Assembly (NCBI GenBank): GCA_016703335.1 | Contig: JADJCG010000020.1 | Location: 22,036 to 86,035, forward strand | Source: Caulobacteraceae bacterium | GTDB taxonomy: Bacteria; Pseudomonadota; Alphaproteobacteria; Caulobacterales; Aquidulcibacteraceae | Length of the DNA stretch: 64,000 nt | Direction: 5' to 3' | Part shown: positions 1 through 8,493 of the stretch, piece by piece | How the letters are laid out: every line of letters starts with the position of its first letter | Numbering within the stretch: the stretch's first letter is position 1 | The notes under the pieces: generated by a model | Databases searched by the model: none | Seen by the model: only the letters and a program-made list of their open reading frames with translations | What the model was told of the DNA's origin: nothing | Program-made: the position numbers and the translations under genes

Positions 1-106
1 GAAATCGCGCCATGCCGGCATCGCGTTCACCGAAGACCGTTCGCACTTCCGCCATCCAAGCTTTGTCGGCGGCAGTGGAACCCTGCAGCAATCTGAGCTT
101 GTTCAC
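1..106 (-). CDS. Small hypothetical protein, truncated by window edge
   Basis: The minus strand opens with GTG at 106, whose bases overlap the stop of the upstream 69-residue gene in a GTGA arrangement. The visible 35 residues begin MNKLRLLQGSTAADKAW and contain no stop before the left edge. Mixed charged and hydrophobic residues look like real protein, but no family is recognised. The overlap suggests translational coupling with the two small genes upstream on the same strand. The function is unknown. Confidence 0.4.
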   Translation of the reverse strand, partial: MNKLRLLQGSTAADKAWMAEVRTVFGERDAGMARF

Positions 107-312
107 CCGATCGCCTGCAATCTCTTGATCTCATCGCGCAGCTGGCGCTCGTCGAAGATGTTGCCAGTGACTGTGTCGCGAATTCGGATGAGGCGCATGC
201 CGCGCCGCTCCAATCCCGCTGCCCATCCGAGCGCCGCCTTTGCATCAGGAAGAGTGGCGCTAGGCTCAAAACGCAAACCCGCGCCCGGCGACGAATTCAC
301 AATGAATGCCAT
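103..312 (-). CDS. Hypothetical protein, 69 aa
   Basis: A 69-residue reading frame starts MAFIVNSSPGAGLRFEPS and ends in a charged helical segment (DERQLRDEIKRLQAIG). The middle has a pattern of the kind 'DAKAALGWAAGLERRGMRLIRIRDT', compatible with a small alpha/beta fold. It overlaps the next minus-strand gene by the GTGA junction and follows a similar small gene 12 bases upstream, so the three are probably co-transcribed. No signal peptide or membrane segment is visible. No family is recognised. Confidence 0.5.
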   Translation of the reverse strand: MAFIVNSSPGAGLRFEPSATLPDAKAALGWAAGLERRGMRLIRIRDTVTGNIFDERQLRDEIKRLQAIG

Positions 313-324
313 CCGCCTTCTCCT

Positions 325-531
325 TCAAACGCTTGGTGACGTCGTCGAATTGGCGAAATCGAACTCAGATGAACCGGGTACGTGCTCGCCGTACTTGATC
401 GTGTAGGCGGGTCCAAGCGCCAAAGCCAAACTCTCAGCTTCAACGCTGGACGAAAACACACCCGCCAAGTGCCACGGCTTCAGACGCAATACGCCCCATC
501 CGCTTTTCAACATTTCGCCTGGGATCGGCAT
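325..531 (-). CDS. Hypothetical protein, 68 aa
   Basis: An internal methionine at 531 is chosen over the track start further upstream because the residues before it are arginine-rich and low quality, whereas from MPIPGEMLKSGWGVLRLKPW onward the composition is protein-like. The segment 'GVFSSSVEAESLALALGPAYTIKYGEH' resembles short alphaproteobacterial proteins of unknown role in which a helix is followed by a strand. It heads the row of three small minus-strand genes. A 7-base inverted repeat lies about 40 bases upstream. Confidence 0.45.
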   Translation of the reverse strand: MPIPGEMLKSGWGVLRLKPWHLAGVFSSSVEAESLALALGPAYTIKYGEHVPGSSEFDFANSTTSPSV

Positions 532-570
532 GTTGGGTCCTAACGCTAATAAACGCGCACGCGATCGCGC

Positions 571-587
571 CCTCCCGTCGCGGGAGG
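571..587. repeat. Perfect 7-bp inverted repeat (hairpin)
   Basis: CCTCCCG, three bases, then CGGGAGG form a strong GC hairpin; on the minus strand it can extend by further G-C pairs. No T-run follows on either strand, so it is not an evident intrinsic terminator. It lies in the leader of the small minus-strand genes. Confidence 0.5.
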
Positions 588-764
588 CGCAAGCTGTGGT
601 TCTTGTTGCTGATGACGCGAACCTAGCATGGTTCGCCCGAGATTGTCGGATATTCTGCATCAACACCCAGAACCAAGGTTCTGCATGATTTCCATTTGAA
701 TCAAGCAATCGCAGGCGACGACGCTCATAAGAGCTGACCGAGTTCGATTCGGTGGGAGCCGCAC

Positions 765-953
765 ATGGCTAAGTTTGTGAAGTTCATTTCCGCCGCCGAT
801 CCGCGCCTCGAGGTCCACATCAATCCGGATGAGGTTGCCGCTGTCCGAGACAGCCACGGCAAGACCATCATTCTCTTCCGCGCAGTCGCCTCAACCGAGA
901 CAGTCGTCGGCTCAGTAGCGACGGTTGTCGCCGCTCTTGAGGCCGCCACCTAG
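765..953 (+). CDS. Small hypothetical protein, 62 aa
   Basis: The ATG at 765 is preceded by a GGGAG ribosome-binding site. The product starts MAKFVKFISAADPRLEVHIN and ends 'VVGSVATVVAALEAAT'. The central 'INPDEVAAVRDSHGKTIILF' followed by a repeat of the V-V-S-V-V type gives a five-stranded-looking small domain, loosely like FlbD-type or small nucleoid-associated proteins. That resemblance is only a pattern and not a family call. It stands alone in front of the helicase gene, separated by about 210 bases. Confidence 0.5.
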   Translation: MAKFVKFISAADPRLEVHINPDEVAAVRDSHGKTIILFRAVASTETVVGSVATVVAALEAAT

Positions 954-1162
954 GCCCGTGCAGGGCTCCCAGAAGCGACATTCATTGACTTTCGCTCAAA
1001 ATCCCCTCATTTCCGCGCTGTCCGTTGTGCGCGCCCTGGGGCGTGCTCGCTCCTGCTGGACGCCCGCTCACCTCAATCCGGAGACGCGAGGCGTGTAGCG
1101 CCAACCAAGCGGCCCGCCCGTTTCGCGCCTCGCGCGAACAAGCGGCCTCCAAGTGAGATTGA

Positions 1163-2689
1163 ATGTCCTCTGAAAATTCCGCGCCCGAGAGCGCACCTGA
1201 AACGCAACCGCAAATCACCTTCGACGATCTCGGCCTCTCCGAAGCGACGCTCCGCGCCGTGAAGGAAAGCGGCTACAACACGCCCACTCCGATCCAAGCC
1301 GCCGCCATCCCGGAGGTGCTGAAAGGCCGAGATATCCTCGGCATCGCCCAAACCGGCACCGGCAAGACCGCCGCCTTCACGCTGCCGATGATCGACATCC
1401 TCGCCGCCGGCCGCGCTCGTGCGCGCATGCCGCGCACCCTGATCCTCGAGCCAACGCGCGAGCTCGCCGCGCAAGTCGCTGAAGGCTTCGACAAATACGG
1501 CAAGTATCAAAAGCTCACCAAAGCCTTGCTCATCGGGGGCGTGTCATTTGGCGATCAAGACGCGCTGCTCGCACGTGGCGTCGACGTGCTCATCGCAACG
1601 CCAGGCCGCCTGCTCGATCACTTTGAACGCGGCAAGTTACTGCTCACTGGCGTGCAAGTCATGGTCGTCGACGAAGCTGACCGCATGCTCGACATGGGCT
1701 TCATCCCCGACATCGAACGCATCTTCAAACTCACGCCGTTCACACGCCAAACACTGTTTTTCTCCGCGACGATGCCGCCGGAGATCACCCGTCTCACCGA
1801 AGCGTTCCTCTCCAGTCCCAAACGCATCGAAGCAACGCGCCCGGCCACCACCGCCAGCACGATCACGCAACGCGTCATCATGCTACCCGGCGGCGATCCA
1901 CGTACGCGCCGCGCCGCTTTGCGTGCGGCGATGACAAGCGAGAACGTCCGTAACGGCATCATCTTCTGCAACCGTAAGACCGACGTCGACGTCGTTGCCC
2001 TTTCCCTCAAGCGCCACGGCTTCAACGCCTCGCCAATCCACGGCGATCTTGATCAATCGCTGCGCACCAAGACGCTCGACCGTTTCCGCTCAGGCGATCT
2101 GCAATTCCTCATAGCGTCCGATGTCGCCGCCCGCGGCCTCGACGTTCCGGACGTCTCTCACGTCTTCAATTACGAGCCGCCGCGCAGCCCCGACGATTAC
2201 GTCCACCGCATCGGCCGCACCGGCCGCGCCGGCAAACAAGGCGCCTCGTTCACCTTGGTTGGTCCCGCCGACAAAAAGAGCTTGGACCAAATCGAAAAGC
2301 TCACAGGCAAGCCCATCGAGATCGCCACGATCGAGGGCGTGCCCGAAGCAGCACTCGGCGATCCGCGCGACAGCGGCGGCCGTGGCCGACGCGCCCAGGA
2401 GCTGAAGCAGGAACATTCCAAGCGCATCGGCGAGAAGAAGCAGCGCTTCGTGAAGCGAGACGAAGATCGCCCCACCGCTTCAACTGAACCTGTCGAGCGC
2501 ACTGAGGTAAAGTCCGAGCCGCGCCCGGAAAAACATGAAGATCGGCCGCGCCGCGACGACGCGCCGCGACGTGAACAACGTAGCGAACCGCCGCGTCGCG
2601 AAGAACGCCGCCCCCCACGCGACGAAAACGGCCCGTCCGTCACCGGTTTCGGCGACAGCACGCCGGCGTTTCTCCGGCCGAAGAAGTAA
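1163..2689 (+). CDS. rhlE: DEAD-box RNA helicase, RhlE type
   Basis: ATP-dependent RNA helicase of 508 residues, probably acting in ribosome assembly or RNA decay at low temperature. Visible motifs in order are the Q-motif region (PTPIQ, about residue 41), Walker A AQTGTGKT (62-69), PTREL, TPGR (146-149), DEAD (170-173), SAT (201-203), ARGLD and HRIGRTGR near residue 350. After about residue 400 comes a long arginine, glutamate and proline-rich tail with runs such as RPEKHEDRPRR, typical of the RhlE group and likely to bind RNA. The roughly 200-base upstream stretch holds no gene and could be a regulated leader, as is common for cold-induced helicases. The gene is intact and converges on the aldehyde dehydrogenase with a 3-base gap. 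Confidence 0.9.
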   Translation: MSSENSAPESAPETQPQITFDDLGLSEATLRAVKESGYNTPTPIQAAAIPEVLKGRDILGIAQTGTGKTAAFTLPMIDILAAGRARARMPRTLILEPTRELAAQVAEGFDKYGKYQKLTKALLIGGVSFGDQDALLARGVDVLIATPGRLLDHFERGKLLLTGVQVMVVDEADRMLDMGFIPDIERIFKLTPFTRQTLFFSATMPPEITRLTEAFLSSPKRIEATRPATTASTITQRVIMLPGGDPRTRRAALRAAMTSENVRNGIIFCNRKTDVDVVALSLKRHGFNASPIHGDLDQSLRTKTLDRFRSGDLQFLIASDVAARGLDVPDVSHVFNYEPPRSPDDYVHRIGRTGRAGKQGASFTLVGPADKKSLDQIEKLTGKPIEIATIEGVPEAALGDPRDSGGRGRRAQELKQEHSKRIGEKKQRFVKRDEDRPTASTEPVERTEVKSEPRPEKHEDRPRRDDAPRREQRSEPPRREERRPPRDENGPSVTGFGDSTPAFLRPKK

Positions 2690-2692
2690 CGC

Positions 2693-4031
2693 TCACGGTT
2701 TCAGCCGCGCCGCCATCTGCTTGCGGAAGGCTGCGCCATAGGGCGGCCGCAACATTGCGAGCAGCTCAGCCGAAATCTGGCGATAGATCGCCTTCTCGTG
2801 GCTGAACTCCACAAAGCCGCGATGGCCGTGGTAGGCGCCCATGCCTGACGGACCGACGCCGCCGAACGGCAGATCGTCCATGGCAAAGTGGAAGATCACA
2901 TCGTTGATCGTCACGCCGCCCGAGTGTGTGCGCTCCAGCAGCGCTTCGCTCTCGGCGTTGTCTTCGCCAAAATAGTAAAGCGCCAATGGACGTGGCCGCG
3001 CATTAATCTCGGCGATCGCAGCGTCGACCGATGGCACAGTCCGCACTGGCAGCACCGGTCCGAAAATCTCTTCCTGCATCACCTGCATATCGTCGGTGGC
3101 ATTCAAGATGATAGTCGGCGGGATTTTGCGATGCTCTTGCTGGCTGAAGTCTTCGTTCGCGGGATTGATGGTGACGATCTCACCGCCCTTGGCCTTCGCG
3201 TCAGCGATCAAACCGGTAATGCGATCATAATGACGTTGATTGATCATCGCCGTGTAGTCGGCGTTGTCTTTGATCGTCGGATACATCTTGGCGACTGCCG
3301 CCTTCGACGCTTCCACGAATGCGGGAGATTACGACGGGCGACTTGCCGCCGAGCTCCAACGTCACCGGCACCAGATTGTCAGCGGCGGCGCGCATCACAT
3401 GGCGTCCGACCGTTGTTGCACCTGTAAAGATCAAATGATCGAACGCCAGGCTGGAGAACGCAGCGCCGACCTCCGGGCCCCCGTTGATCACCGCAAGCTC
3501 GTCTTCGTCGAAGTAAAGATCGATGATCTGGGCCAGCAGGGCCGACGTTGCCGGTGTGTGCTCGGACAATTTCACCATCACGCGGTTGCCCGCCGCGAAC
3601 GCGCCGGCAATGGCGTCGAACGTCAACGACACAGGAAAATTCCAAGGCGAGATGACGCCCACAACGCCCTTTGGTTGGAATCGGACCTCAGCGCGCGCGC
3701 CGAAAAGCCCGAGCGCCGACGGCGTCACGTTGCGTTTCTGCGGCGCCATCCATTTTTCTACATTCGCGCGCGCATGCTTGAGCGGTCCGATCGCTCCCGA
3801 AATGTCCGTGAACAGCGACATATCTCGCGAGCGAGCGCCGAAGTCTTCGTCTAGGGCGGCCAGGAGCTCATCCTTATGCGCCAACACCAAATTGATGGCG
3901 CGTGTCAGCCTATCCTTGCGCAGTCTTGCGTCCGGCGCGCCCTTGCTAGTCTGCAGACGCTTCTGCAGCTCCAAGATCGCACTCATTCGCGCTTTCGTCT
4001 CTTCGATGGACGGTTGGACTGGCCGGTTCAT
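2693..4031 (-). pseudogene. Coniferyl-aldehyde dehydrogenase-like, internal deletion removes active site
   Basis: An NAD(P)-dependent aldehyde dehydrogenase of the coniferyl-aldehyde (CalB) group. The N-terminal part (4031 down to about 3325) has the cofactor-binding 'SPWNFPV' and 'FTGATTVGRHV' and reaches 'LELGGKSPVVIS'. The C-terminal part resumes in another frame at 'AFVEASKAAVAKMYP' and runs to the normal end with 'VGPSGMGAYHGHRGF'. In the family about 35-40 residues lie between these points, including the loop with the catalytic cysteine (NAGQTC). They are missing here, so roughly 110-120 bases have been lost near 3318-3328. This is either a real inactivating deletion or an assembly gap. 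A ribosome-binding site GGGAGG precedes the ATG, and a possible operator lies just upstream. Confidence 0.8.
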
Positions 4032-4064
4032 TTCGCGCCTCCCAAGGCTTTCGCTTATGTCTAC

Positions 4065-4085
4065 CGCTTACCCTCCAGGTAAGCG
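4065..4085. promoter_or_regulatory. Candidate operator: 8-bp inverted repeat upstream of aldehyde dehydrogenase
   Basis: CGCTTACC, five bases, GGTAAGCG forms a perfect 8-bp dyad in the divergent promoter region. It lies 34-54 bases before the aldehyde dehydrogenase start. Size and symmetry suit a TetR-family or similar dimeric repressor, but no regulator gene is adjacent. The T-run at 4096-4101 is too far away for a terminator on the plus strand. Confidence 0.4.
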
Positions 4086-4181
4086 CAACTACTCATTTTT
4101 TCCGGATTATTTGTAGCATTTACCACTCGTCCATACCCTGCCCCCTACCGTCCCTGAGATTGCAGATTCTGCGGGTAGCGC

Positions 4182-5239
4182 GTGACTGATCAAGACATCC
4201 TGATGCAAGGCCCCGGCGGCGCCAATGTCGCTGTGGAGACGCTTGATCTCATGCGTTTGCACGGCGTGCCGCCGACCAGCGCAAATTACGAAGTTTGGCT
4301 GTGCTATCGGCTGAACCGCAACCAAGCCCTTCGTGAGGCGATTGATTCGCGCATTGCGTCCGGCGTGGCGTTCACGGGCGAGGACAACGCCCAACTGCAC
4401 GAACAATTCTTCACTGGCCTCGGCGCCTCAGCGCAAATCCTTCTTGCCGGCGAAAAGATTGCTCGAGACCTTGGCCACGTTGTCTCGTTCCTCAAGGACG
4501 CTGAGACGAAGAGCGGCGATTATGGCCGCACTCTCGAGAACGCGGCGACTGACCTCAACCGCGGTATGAGGCCCGGACCAAATCCGTCAGGTGGTAGCGA
4601 GTCTGGCTGCCGCCACGCTGGACATGGCAAACCACAATCAGACACTCAATGAGCAGCTGAAGAAGTCGACAAGCGAAATCGACACGCTGCGCACGAGCCT
4701 CGAGTCCGTGCGCATGGAGTCACTGACAGACAGCCTCACTGGCCTCGCCAACCGCCGCATGTTCGACGAAACACTTCGGATGCGTATTGAAGAGGCAAAG
4801 GCGCAGCGCACCGAGCTTTCGCTGCTCTTGTGCGACATCGACTATTTTCAAGCGCTTCAACGACACCTGGGGCCATCACACCGGCGACCAGATTTTCCGT
4901 TTCCTCGCCAGCGCCCTTCAAGCGCACGCGCGCCCTGATTTCCTTGTCGCCCGCTATGGCGGAGAAGAGTTTGCTGTCGTGATGCCGCGCATGAGCGCAC
5001 GTGTCGCCCAGCAGACCGCTGAAGCTATGCGTGAGGCGATCCAGGCAAAACGCTTGCGCCGTCGCTCCACGAACGAGGACCTCGGCCAAGTTACCGTTTC
5101 GATTGGCATCGCGCGCCTGCAGTCTGGCGATACACCTGCTGGCCTTATCGAACGCGCGGACGCGTGCCTCTATGCGTCCAAGCGCAATGGCCGTAATCAG
5201 ACGACCACTGACGCCACGCCCGTCCTTTACGTCGCGTAG
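4182..5239 (+). CDS. Diguanylate cyclase (GGDEF), two frameshifts
   Basis: Makes cyclic di-GMP from two GTP. The first about 130 residues form a helical sensor-like region, then a coiled coil (NQTLNEQLKKSTSEIDTLRTS) leads to 'DSLTGLANRRMFDE', the usual beginning of a GGDEF domain. The active-site loop reads YGGEEF. The gene is in three frames. The first break is near 4565-4590. The second is at the T-run 4845-4848, where one T too many splits 'CDIDYF' from 'KRFNDTWGHHTGD'; removing it restores the conserved DIDYFK sequence. Both breaks behave as single-base insertions. The start is GTG at 4182. No membrane segment is visible, so the protein is cytosolic. Confidence 0.85.
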
Positions 5240-5317
5240 CACTGCCGCTCCGGCAGCGTATTCCATCGGGCTAAAGTCTGATTACACTGCTCTCGCGCTT
5301 ATGCGTGGGAGAGAACA

Positions 5318-6100
5318 ATGGCTAAAGCCAAATACGAACTCGAGAACGGCGTCGCACTCATCACGCTGTCCGATCCCGCGACCTTGAACGCGATCTCCGT
5401 CGAGATGACGGCAGAGCTCGACGTATTCTTCGATCGCGCAGCCAGCGAAGCGCGATGCATTGTACTGACAGGCGAAGGCCGAGGCTTTTCCTCTGGCGCC
5501 AACCTCGCGAGCGGCGCGCCGCCCATGGATGCCGACGGCAAGCCTGACCTTGGCGGACGGCTCGAAGCGACGTTCAACCCGTTCGTCACCAAGTTGCGCG
5601 ATCTACCGATCCCGTACGTCACCGCCGTCAATGGCGCTGCTGCCGGCATCGGCTGCTCGTTCGCCCTCCTCGGTGACATTATCGTTGCAAGCGAGAGCGC
5701 GTATTTCCTGCAAGCCTTCCGCCGCATCGGCCTCGTGCCAGATGGCAGCGCCACCTATCACTTGCCACGCATGATCGGCCGCGTCCGCGCGATGGAGATG
5801 ATGCTGCTCGGTGAAAAGATTCACGCCAAGCAAGCCTACGATTGGGGCTTGGTGAACCGCTGCGTGCCGGATGCAGAGCTTCTGCCAACGGCGAGGGCGC
5901 TTGCTCTTGAACTCGCCAGCGGCCCCACCAAGACACTCGGCATGATCCGTCGCCTCGCTTGGTCGTCACTCGACAATAACTGGGACGAACAATTGAACGC
6001 CGAGCGCCACGCGCAAAAGATCGCAGGCCGCACCGAAGATTTCCGCGAAGGCGTGCAAGCCTTCTTCCAGAAGCGCCCTGCCGAATTCAAGGGCAGCTAA
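5318..6100 (+). CDS. Enoyl-CoA hydratase/isomerase family protein
   Basis: A 260-residue crotonase-fold protein, intact. 'GRGFSSGANLASG' and 'NGAAAGIGCSFALLGDIIVAS' supply the two oxyanion-hole segments. 'PDGSATYHLPRMIGRVRAMEMMLLGEKIHAKQAYDWGLVNRCVP' is the typical central part; the acidic residue usual in hydratases near SATY is replaced by Asp-Gly-Ser, so the exact reaction (hydration, isomerisation or PaaG/PaaZ-like chemistry) cannot be fixed. It ends with the standard 'REGVQAFFQKRPAEFKGS' tail. It probably acts in fatty-acid or aromatic-acid breakdown. It converges on the tfoX-like gene with a 4-base overlap. Confidence 0.88.
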   Translation: MAKAKYELENGVALITLSDPATLNAISVEMTAELDVFFDRAASEARCIVLTGEGRGFSSGANLASGAPPMDADGKPDLGGRLEATFNPFVTKLRDLPIPYVTAVNGAAAGIGCSFALLGDIIVASESAYFLQAFRRIGLVPDGSATYHLPRMIGRVRAMEMMLLGEKIHAKQAYDWGLVNRCVPDAELLPTARALALELASGPTKTLGMIRRLAWSSLDNNWDEQLNAERHAQKIAGRTEDFREGVQAFFQKRPAEFKGS

Positions 6101-6537
6101 CGCCTCGCCTTCTTCGCCGGCCTCTTCTTCACAGTCTTCGCTCCCTTAGGCGCAGCCCTGGCGACGCTCTTACTTTTCTTCTGCGGCTTGGCCGCAGCTT
6201 TCGCTTTCGCGATCTTCAACGCCTTGCGGGCCCAGCCGACCGCCTCGTCCGGATCATCCAACGCGCTTTCCGGCAAACGCCAATAACCGAGATCAATCGT
6301 CTCGCCAGCACGCGGGCCGCTTCGCGGCGTCCACTCGAAAGGGCCGGAACCCTCCTCGCGCAGTTCCGCCTTCAGCGCTTCGTCAGTCTTGATGTGAATG
6401 GTGTCGTTGCCGAGCAGCAGAAACATCACGCCATCCGCGTAACCGCCCGCCCCGCCGAACATGCGCTTGATCTGAACAGGGCCAACACCAGCGAACAGCT
6501 CCTTCACGTATTCGTGGAAGCTGTTGTCGGTCGGCAT
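6097..6537 (-). CDS. TfoX N-terminal domain protein with basic tail
   Basis: The start MPTDNSFHEYVKELFAGVG at 6537 is preferred because it lies directly at the end of the sufA gene (one-base overlap) and matches where TfoX-N domains begin. Residues 5-100 hold the TfoX-N pattern 'VQIKRMFGGAGGYADGVMFLLL' and 'GYWRLPESALDDPDEAVGWARKAL'. The last 35 residues are lysine- and alanine-rich (KPQKKSKSVARAAPKGAKTV), like histone-type tails, suggesting nucleic-acid binding. Its place at the end of the suf operon is positional evidence only; no role in iron-sulfur assembly is known. Confidence 0.75.
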   Translation of the reverse strand: MPTDNSFHEYVKELFAGVGPVQIKRMFGGAGGYADGVMFLLLGNDTIHIKTDEALKAELREEGSGPFEWTPRSGPRAGETIDLGYWRLPESALDDPDEAVGWARKALKIAKAKAAAKPQKKSKSVARAAPKGAKTVKKRPAKKARR

Positions 6538-6900
6538 TACGCCTCGGCCTTGGCCGGCACGATGGTGACGCTCTCGCCACAGCCGCACGCGTCTGTCTGG
6601 TTCGGATTGCGGAACACGAATTTCGACGCCAGCCGTGTCGTCTCGTAGTCGATCTCGGAGCCGAGCAAGAACAGCAAGGCATCAGCGGCGACAAGAATCT
6701 TCACTTCCCTTGTCTTCCACCAACTCATCGAACTGCGCAGGCCCTGCAGCGTAATCGAGCGTGTATTCCATTCCGGCGCAGCCGCCGTTCACAACGCCCA
6801 CGCGCAGATACGGCTTATCGCCCTTCGCCACGATCTCCTTCACGCGCGCTGCGGCAGCGTCAGTGAGCGTTACGATCTTTGGTCTCGGTCTACGCGTCAT
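6537..6900 (-). CDS. sufA: A-type iron-sulfur carrier SufA/IscA-like, frameshifted
   Basis: Accepts Fe-S clusters from the SufBCD scaffold and passes them to apo-proteins. The three cluster cysteines are present: one in 'NGGCAGMEY' and two in 'DACGCGES'. The first 65 residues run from 6900; the rest, starting 'VKILVAADALLFLLGSEIDY', is one base out of register. The break is at about 6704-6710, where one extra base sits between 'DKG' and 'VKILV'. With that corrected the protein is about 121 residues, normal for the family. It follows sufT with a 3-base gap in the suf operon. Confidence 0.85.
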
Positions 6901-6903
6901 CGC

Positions 6904-7257
6904 CTACAACATGTTCAGTTCGAGCTTGGCTTCGTCGCTCATGCGCGCCGTCGTCCAAGGCGGTTCGAACACCAAATCTACTTTCGCGCCGGTTACGCCT
7001 TTGACCTTGCGCGCTGCGGTCTCAACCCAGCCCGGCATTTCACCAGCAACCGGACAACCAGGCGCCGTCAAAGTCATCTCGATATCAACGAAACCTTCGT
7101 CGTTGATATCGACCTTATAGATGAGCCCGAGTTCATAGACATCAACCGGGATTTCCGGATCGAACACGGTTTTGAACTGCGCCACCAGATCATCGGTGAT
7201 GCGATCAAGCTCGGCCTTCGGCAGAGCGCTCGGCGGGGGAACGGAACCGTCCATCAT
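6904..7257 (-). CDS. sufT: SUF system protein SufT (MIP18/DUF59 family)
   Basis: A 117-residue protein of the MIP18/PaaD family, implicated in maturation of iron-sulfur proteins. The family core is visible as 'VFDPEIPVDVYELGLIYKVDI', 'IEMTLTAPGCPVAGEMPGWV' with the conserved single cysteine, and 'GAKVDLVFEPPWTTARMSDEA'. It is intact, begins with two adjacent methionines, and sits between sufS and sufA with gaps of only 3 bases on each side, so it is certainly part of the operon. Confidence 0.9.
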   Translation of the reverse strand: MMDGSVPPPSALPKAELDRITDDLVAQFKTVFDPEIPVDVYELGLIYKVDINDEGFVDIEMTLTAPGCPVAGEMPGWVETAARKVKGVTGAKVDLVFEPPWTTARMSDEAKLELNML

Positions 7258-7260
7258 CCT

Positions 7261-8493
7261 CTAACTCAGGAGCTTCCGCGCCTTATGCAAGGCCTCGACC
7301 AGCGCATCGACCTCTTCAAGACGATTATAGCACGCAAAACTCGCACGCGCTGTTGCGGTAACGCCGAGACGCTGCATCAGAGGTTGCGCGCAATGATGGC
7401 CGGCGCGGATGGCGACACCCTGCCGATCCAGTATCTGCGCCACGTCGTGCGGGTGCGCGCCTTCAACTGAGAACGCGACGATAGCACCTTTGTCCGCGGC
7501 AGCGCCGTGCAGCTTCACCCAGTTTAGTTCGCGCAACGCACTCATCGCGCGATCACGCAGCGCACCCTCGTGTGCTTCAATGGCGGCGCGATCCTGGCTC
7601 TCGATCCAATCGATGGCTGCCTTCAGGCCAACCGCTTCGATGATAGGCGGCGTGCCGGCTTCGAAGCGATGCGGCGGTTCATTGTAAGTAATGCGCTCGC
7701 GTTCAACGACGTCGATCATCTCGCCGCCGCCTTCGAATGGCTGCATCGCCGCCAACAGATCGCGCTTGCCGTAAAGCACGCCAATACCAGTCGGGCCGTA
7801 GAGCTTGTGACCAGTAAACACGTAGAAGTCGGCATCAATCGCCTGAACATCGACCTGCCCATGCACAGTCGCCTGACAACCATCGAAGAGCACTTTCACG
7901 CCCCTGGCGTGCGCGATGCGCGCGATGTCCGCTGCCGGCGTCTTAGCGCCAAGCACATTGGACATGTGCGTGATCGCGACCAGTTTCGTCTTCGGCCCGA
8001 TCAGCGCATCGAGCGCCGCCAGATCGATGCCGCCATCATCGTCGATATCGAGCCATCTCAGCACCGCGCCTTTGCGCTCGCGCAGGAAGTGCCAAGGCAC
8101 GATGTTAGAGTGGTGCTCCATCACCGACAGCACGATCTCATCGCCCGGTTCTACGTCGAGGCCAGCCGCCACGATGTTGATCGCGTGCGTACCGCCCTTG
8201 GTGAAGATGATGCTATCAGTCGTCGGTGCGTTGATGAAGCGCGCAACAGTGCTCCGCGCCGCCTCAAATGCCTCTGTGGTCTCGTTCGCCAGCGTGTGCA
8301 GCCCGCGGTGAACGTTCGCGTACGCGCCGCGCATCTGCGCGGCCATCGCTTCGATCACCGCTTCAGGCTTCTGGGCACTCGCGGCGTTGTCCAGATAAAC
8401 AAGCGCGTGATCGTTCACCGAACGCCCAAGGATCGCGAATTGCGCGCGAACGGCGTCTACATCAAACGGTCGGTGGAATAGAGGCGCATTCAT
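7261..8493 (-). CDS. sufS: Cysteine desulfurase SufS (group II)
   Basis: PLP enzyme that strips sulfur from cysteine for Fe-S cluster assembly. At 410 residues it has the family length. The PLP lysine lies in 'FTGHKLYGPTGIGVLYG' and the PLP-phosphate region in 'TKGGTHAINIVA'. The persulfide cysteine is about residue 368 in 'RAGHHCAQPLM', the hallmark of SufS rather than IscS. It overlaps sufD by 4 bases and is intact. No SufE gene is seen in this operon, although group II enzymes usually work with a sulfur acceptor, so one would be expected elsewhere in the genome. Confidence 0.93.
   Translation of the reverse strand: MNAPLFHRPFDVDAVRAQFAILGRSVNDHALVYLDNAASAQKPEAVIEAMAAQMRGAYANVHRGLHTLANETTEAFEAARSTVARFINAPTTDSIIFTKGGTHAINIVAAGLDVEPGDEIVLSVMEHHSNIVPWHFLRERKGAVLRWLDIDDDGGIDLAALDALIGPKTKLVAITHMSNVLGAKTPAADIARIAHARGVKVLFDGCQATVHGQVDVQAIDADFYVFTGHKLYGPTGIGVLYGKRDLLAAMQPFEGGGEMIDVVERERITYNEPPHRFEAGTPPIIEAVGLKAAIDWIESQDRAAIEAHEGALRDRAMSALRELNWVKLHGAAADKGAIVAFSVEGAHPHDVAQILDRQGVAIRAGHHCAQPLMQRLGVTATARASFACYNRLEEVDALVEALHKARKLLS

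Noticed and set aside
4085..4101. Intrinsic terminator made of the 8-bp dyad and the T-run
   Set aside because: Ten bases separate the stem from the T-run and no gene ends upstream on the plus strand.
7570..8481. 303-residue plus-strand open frame over sufS
   Set aside because: Arginine- and histidine-rich shadow of sufS, which has full family motifs on the other strand.
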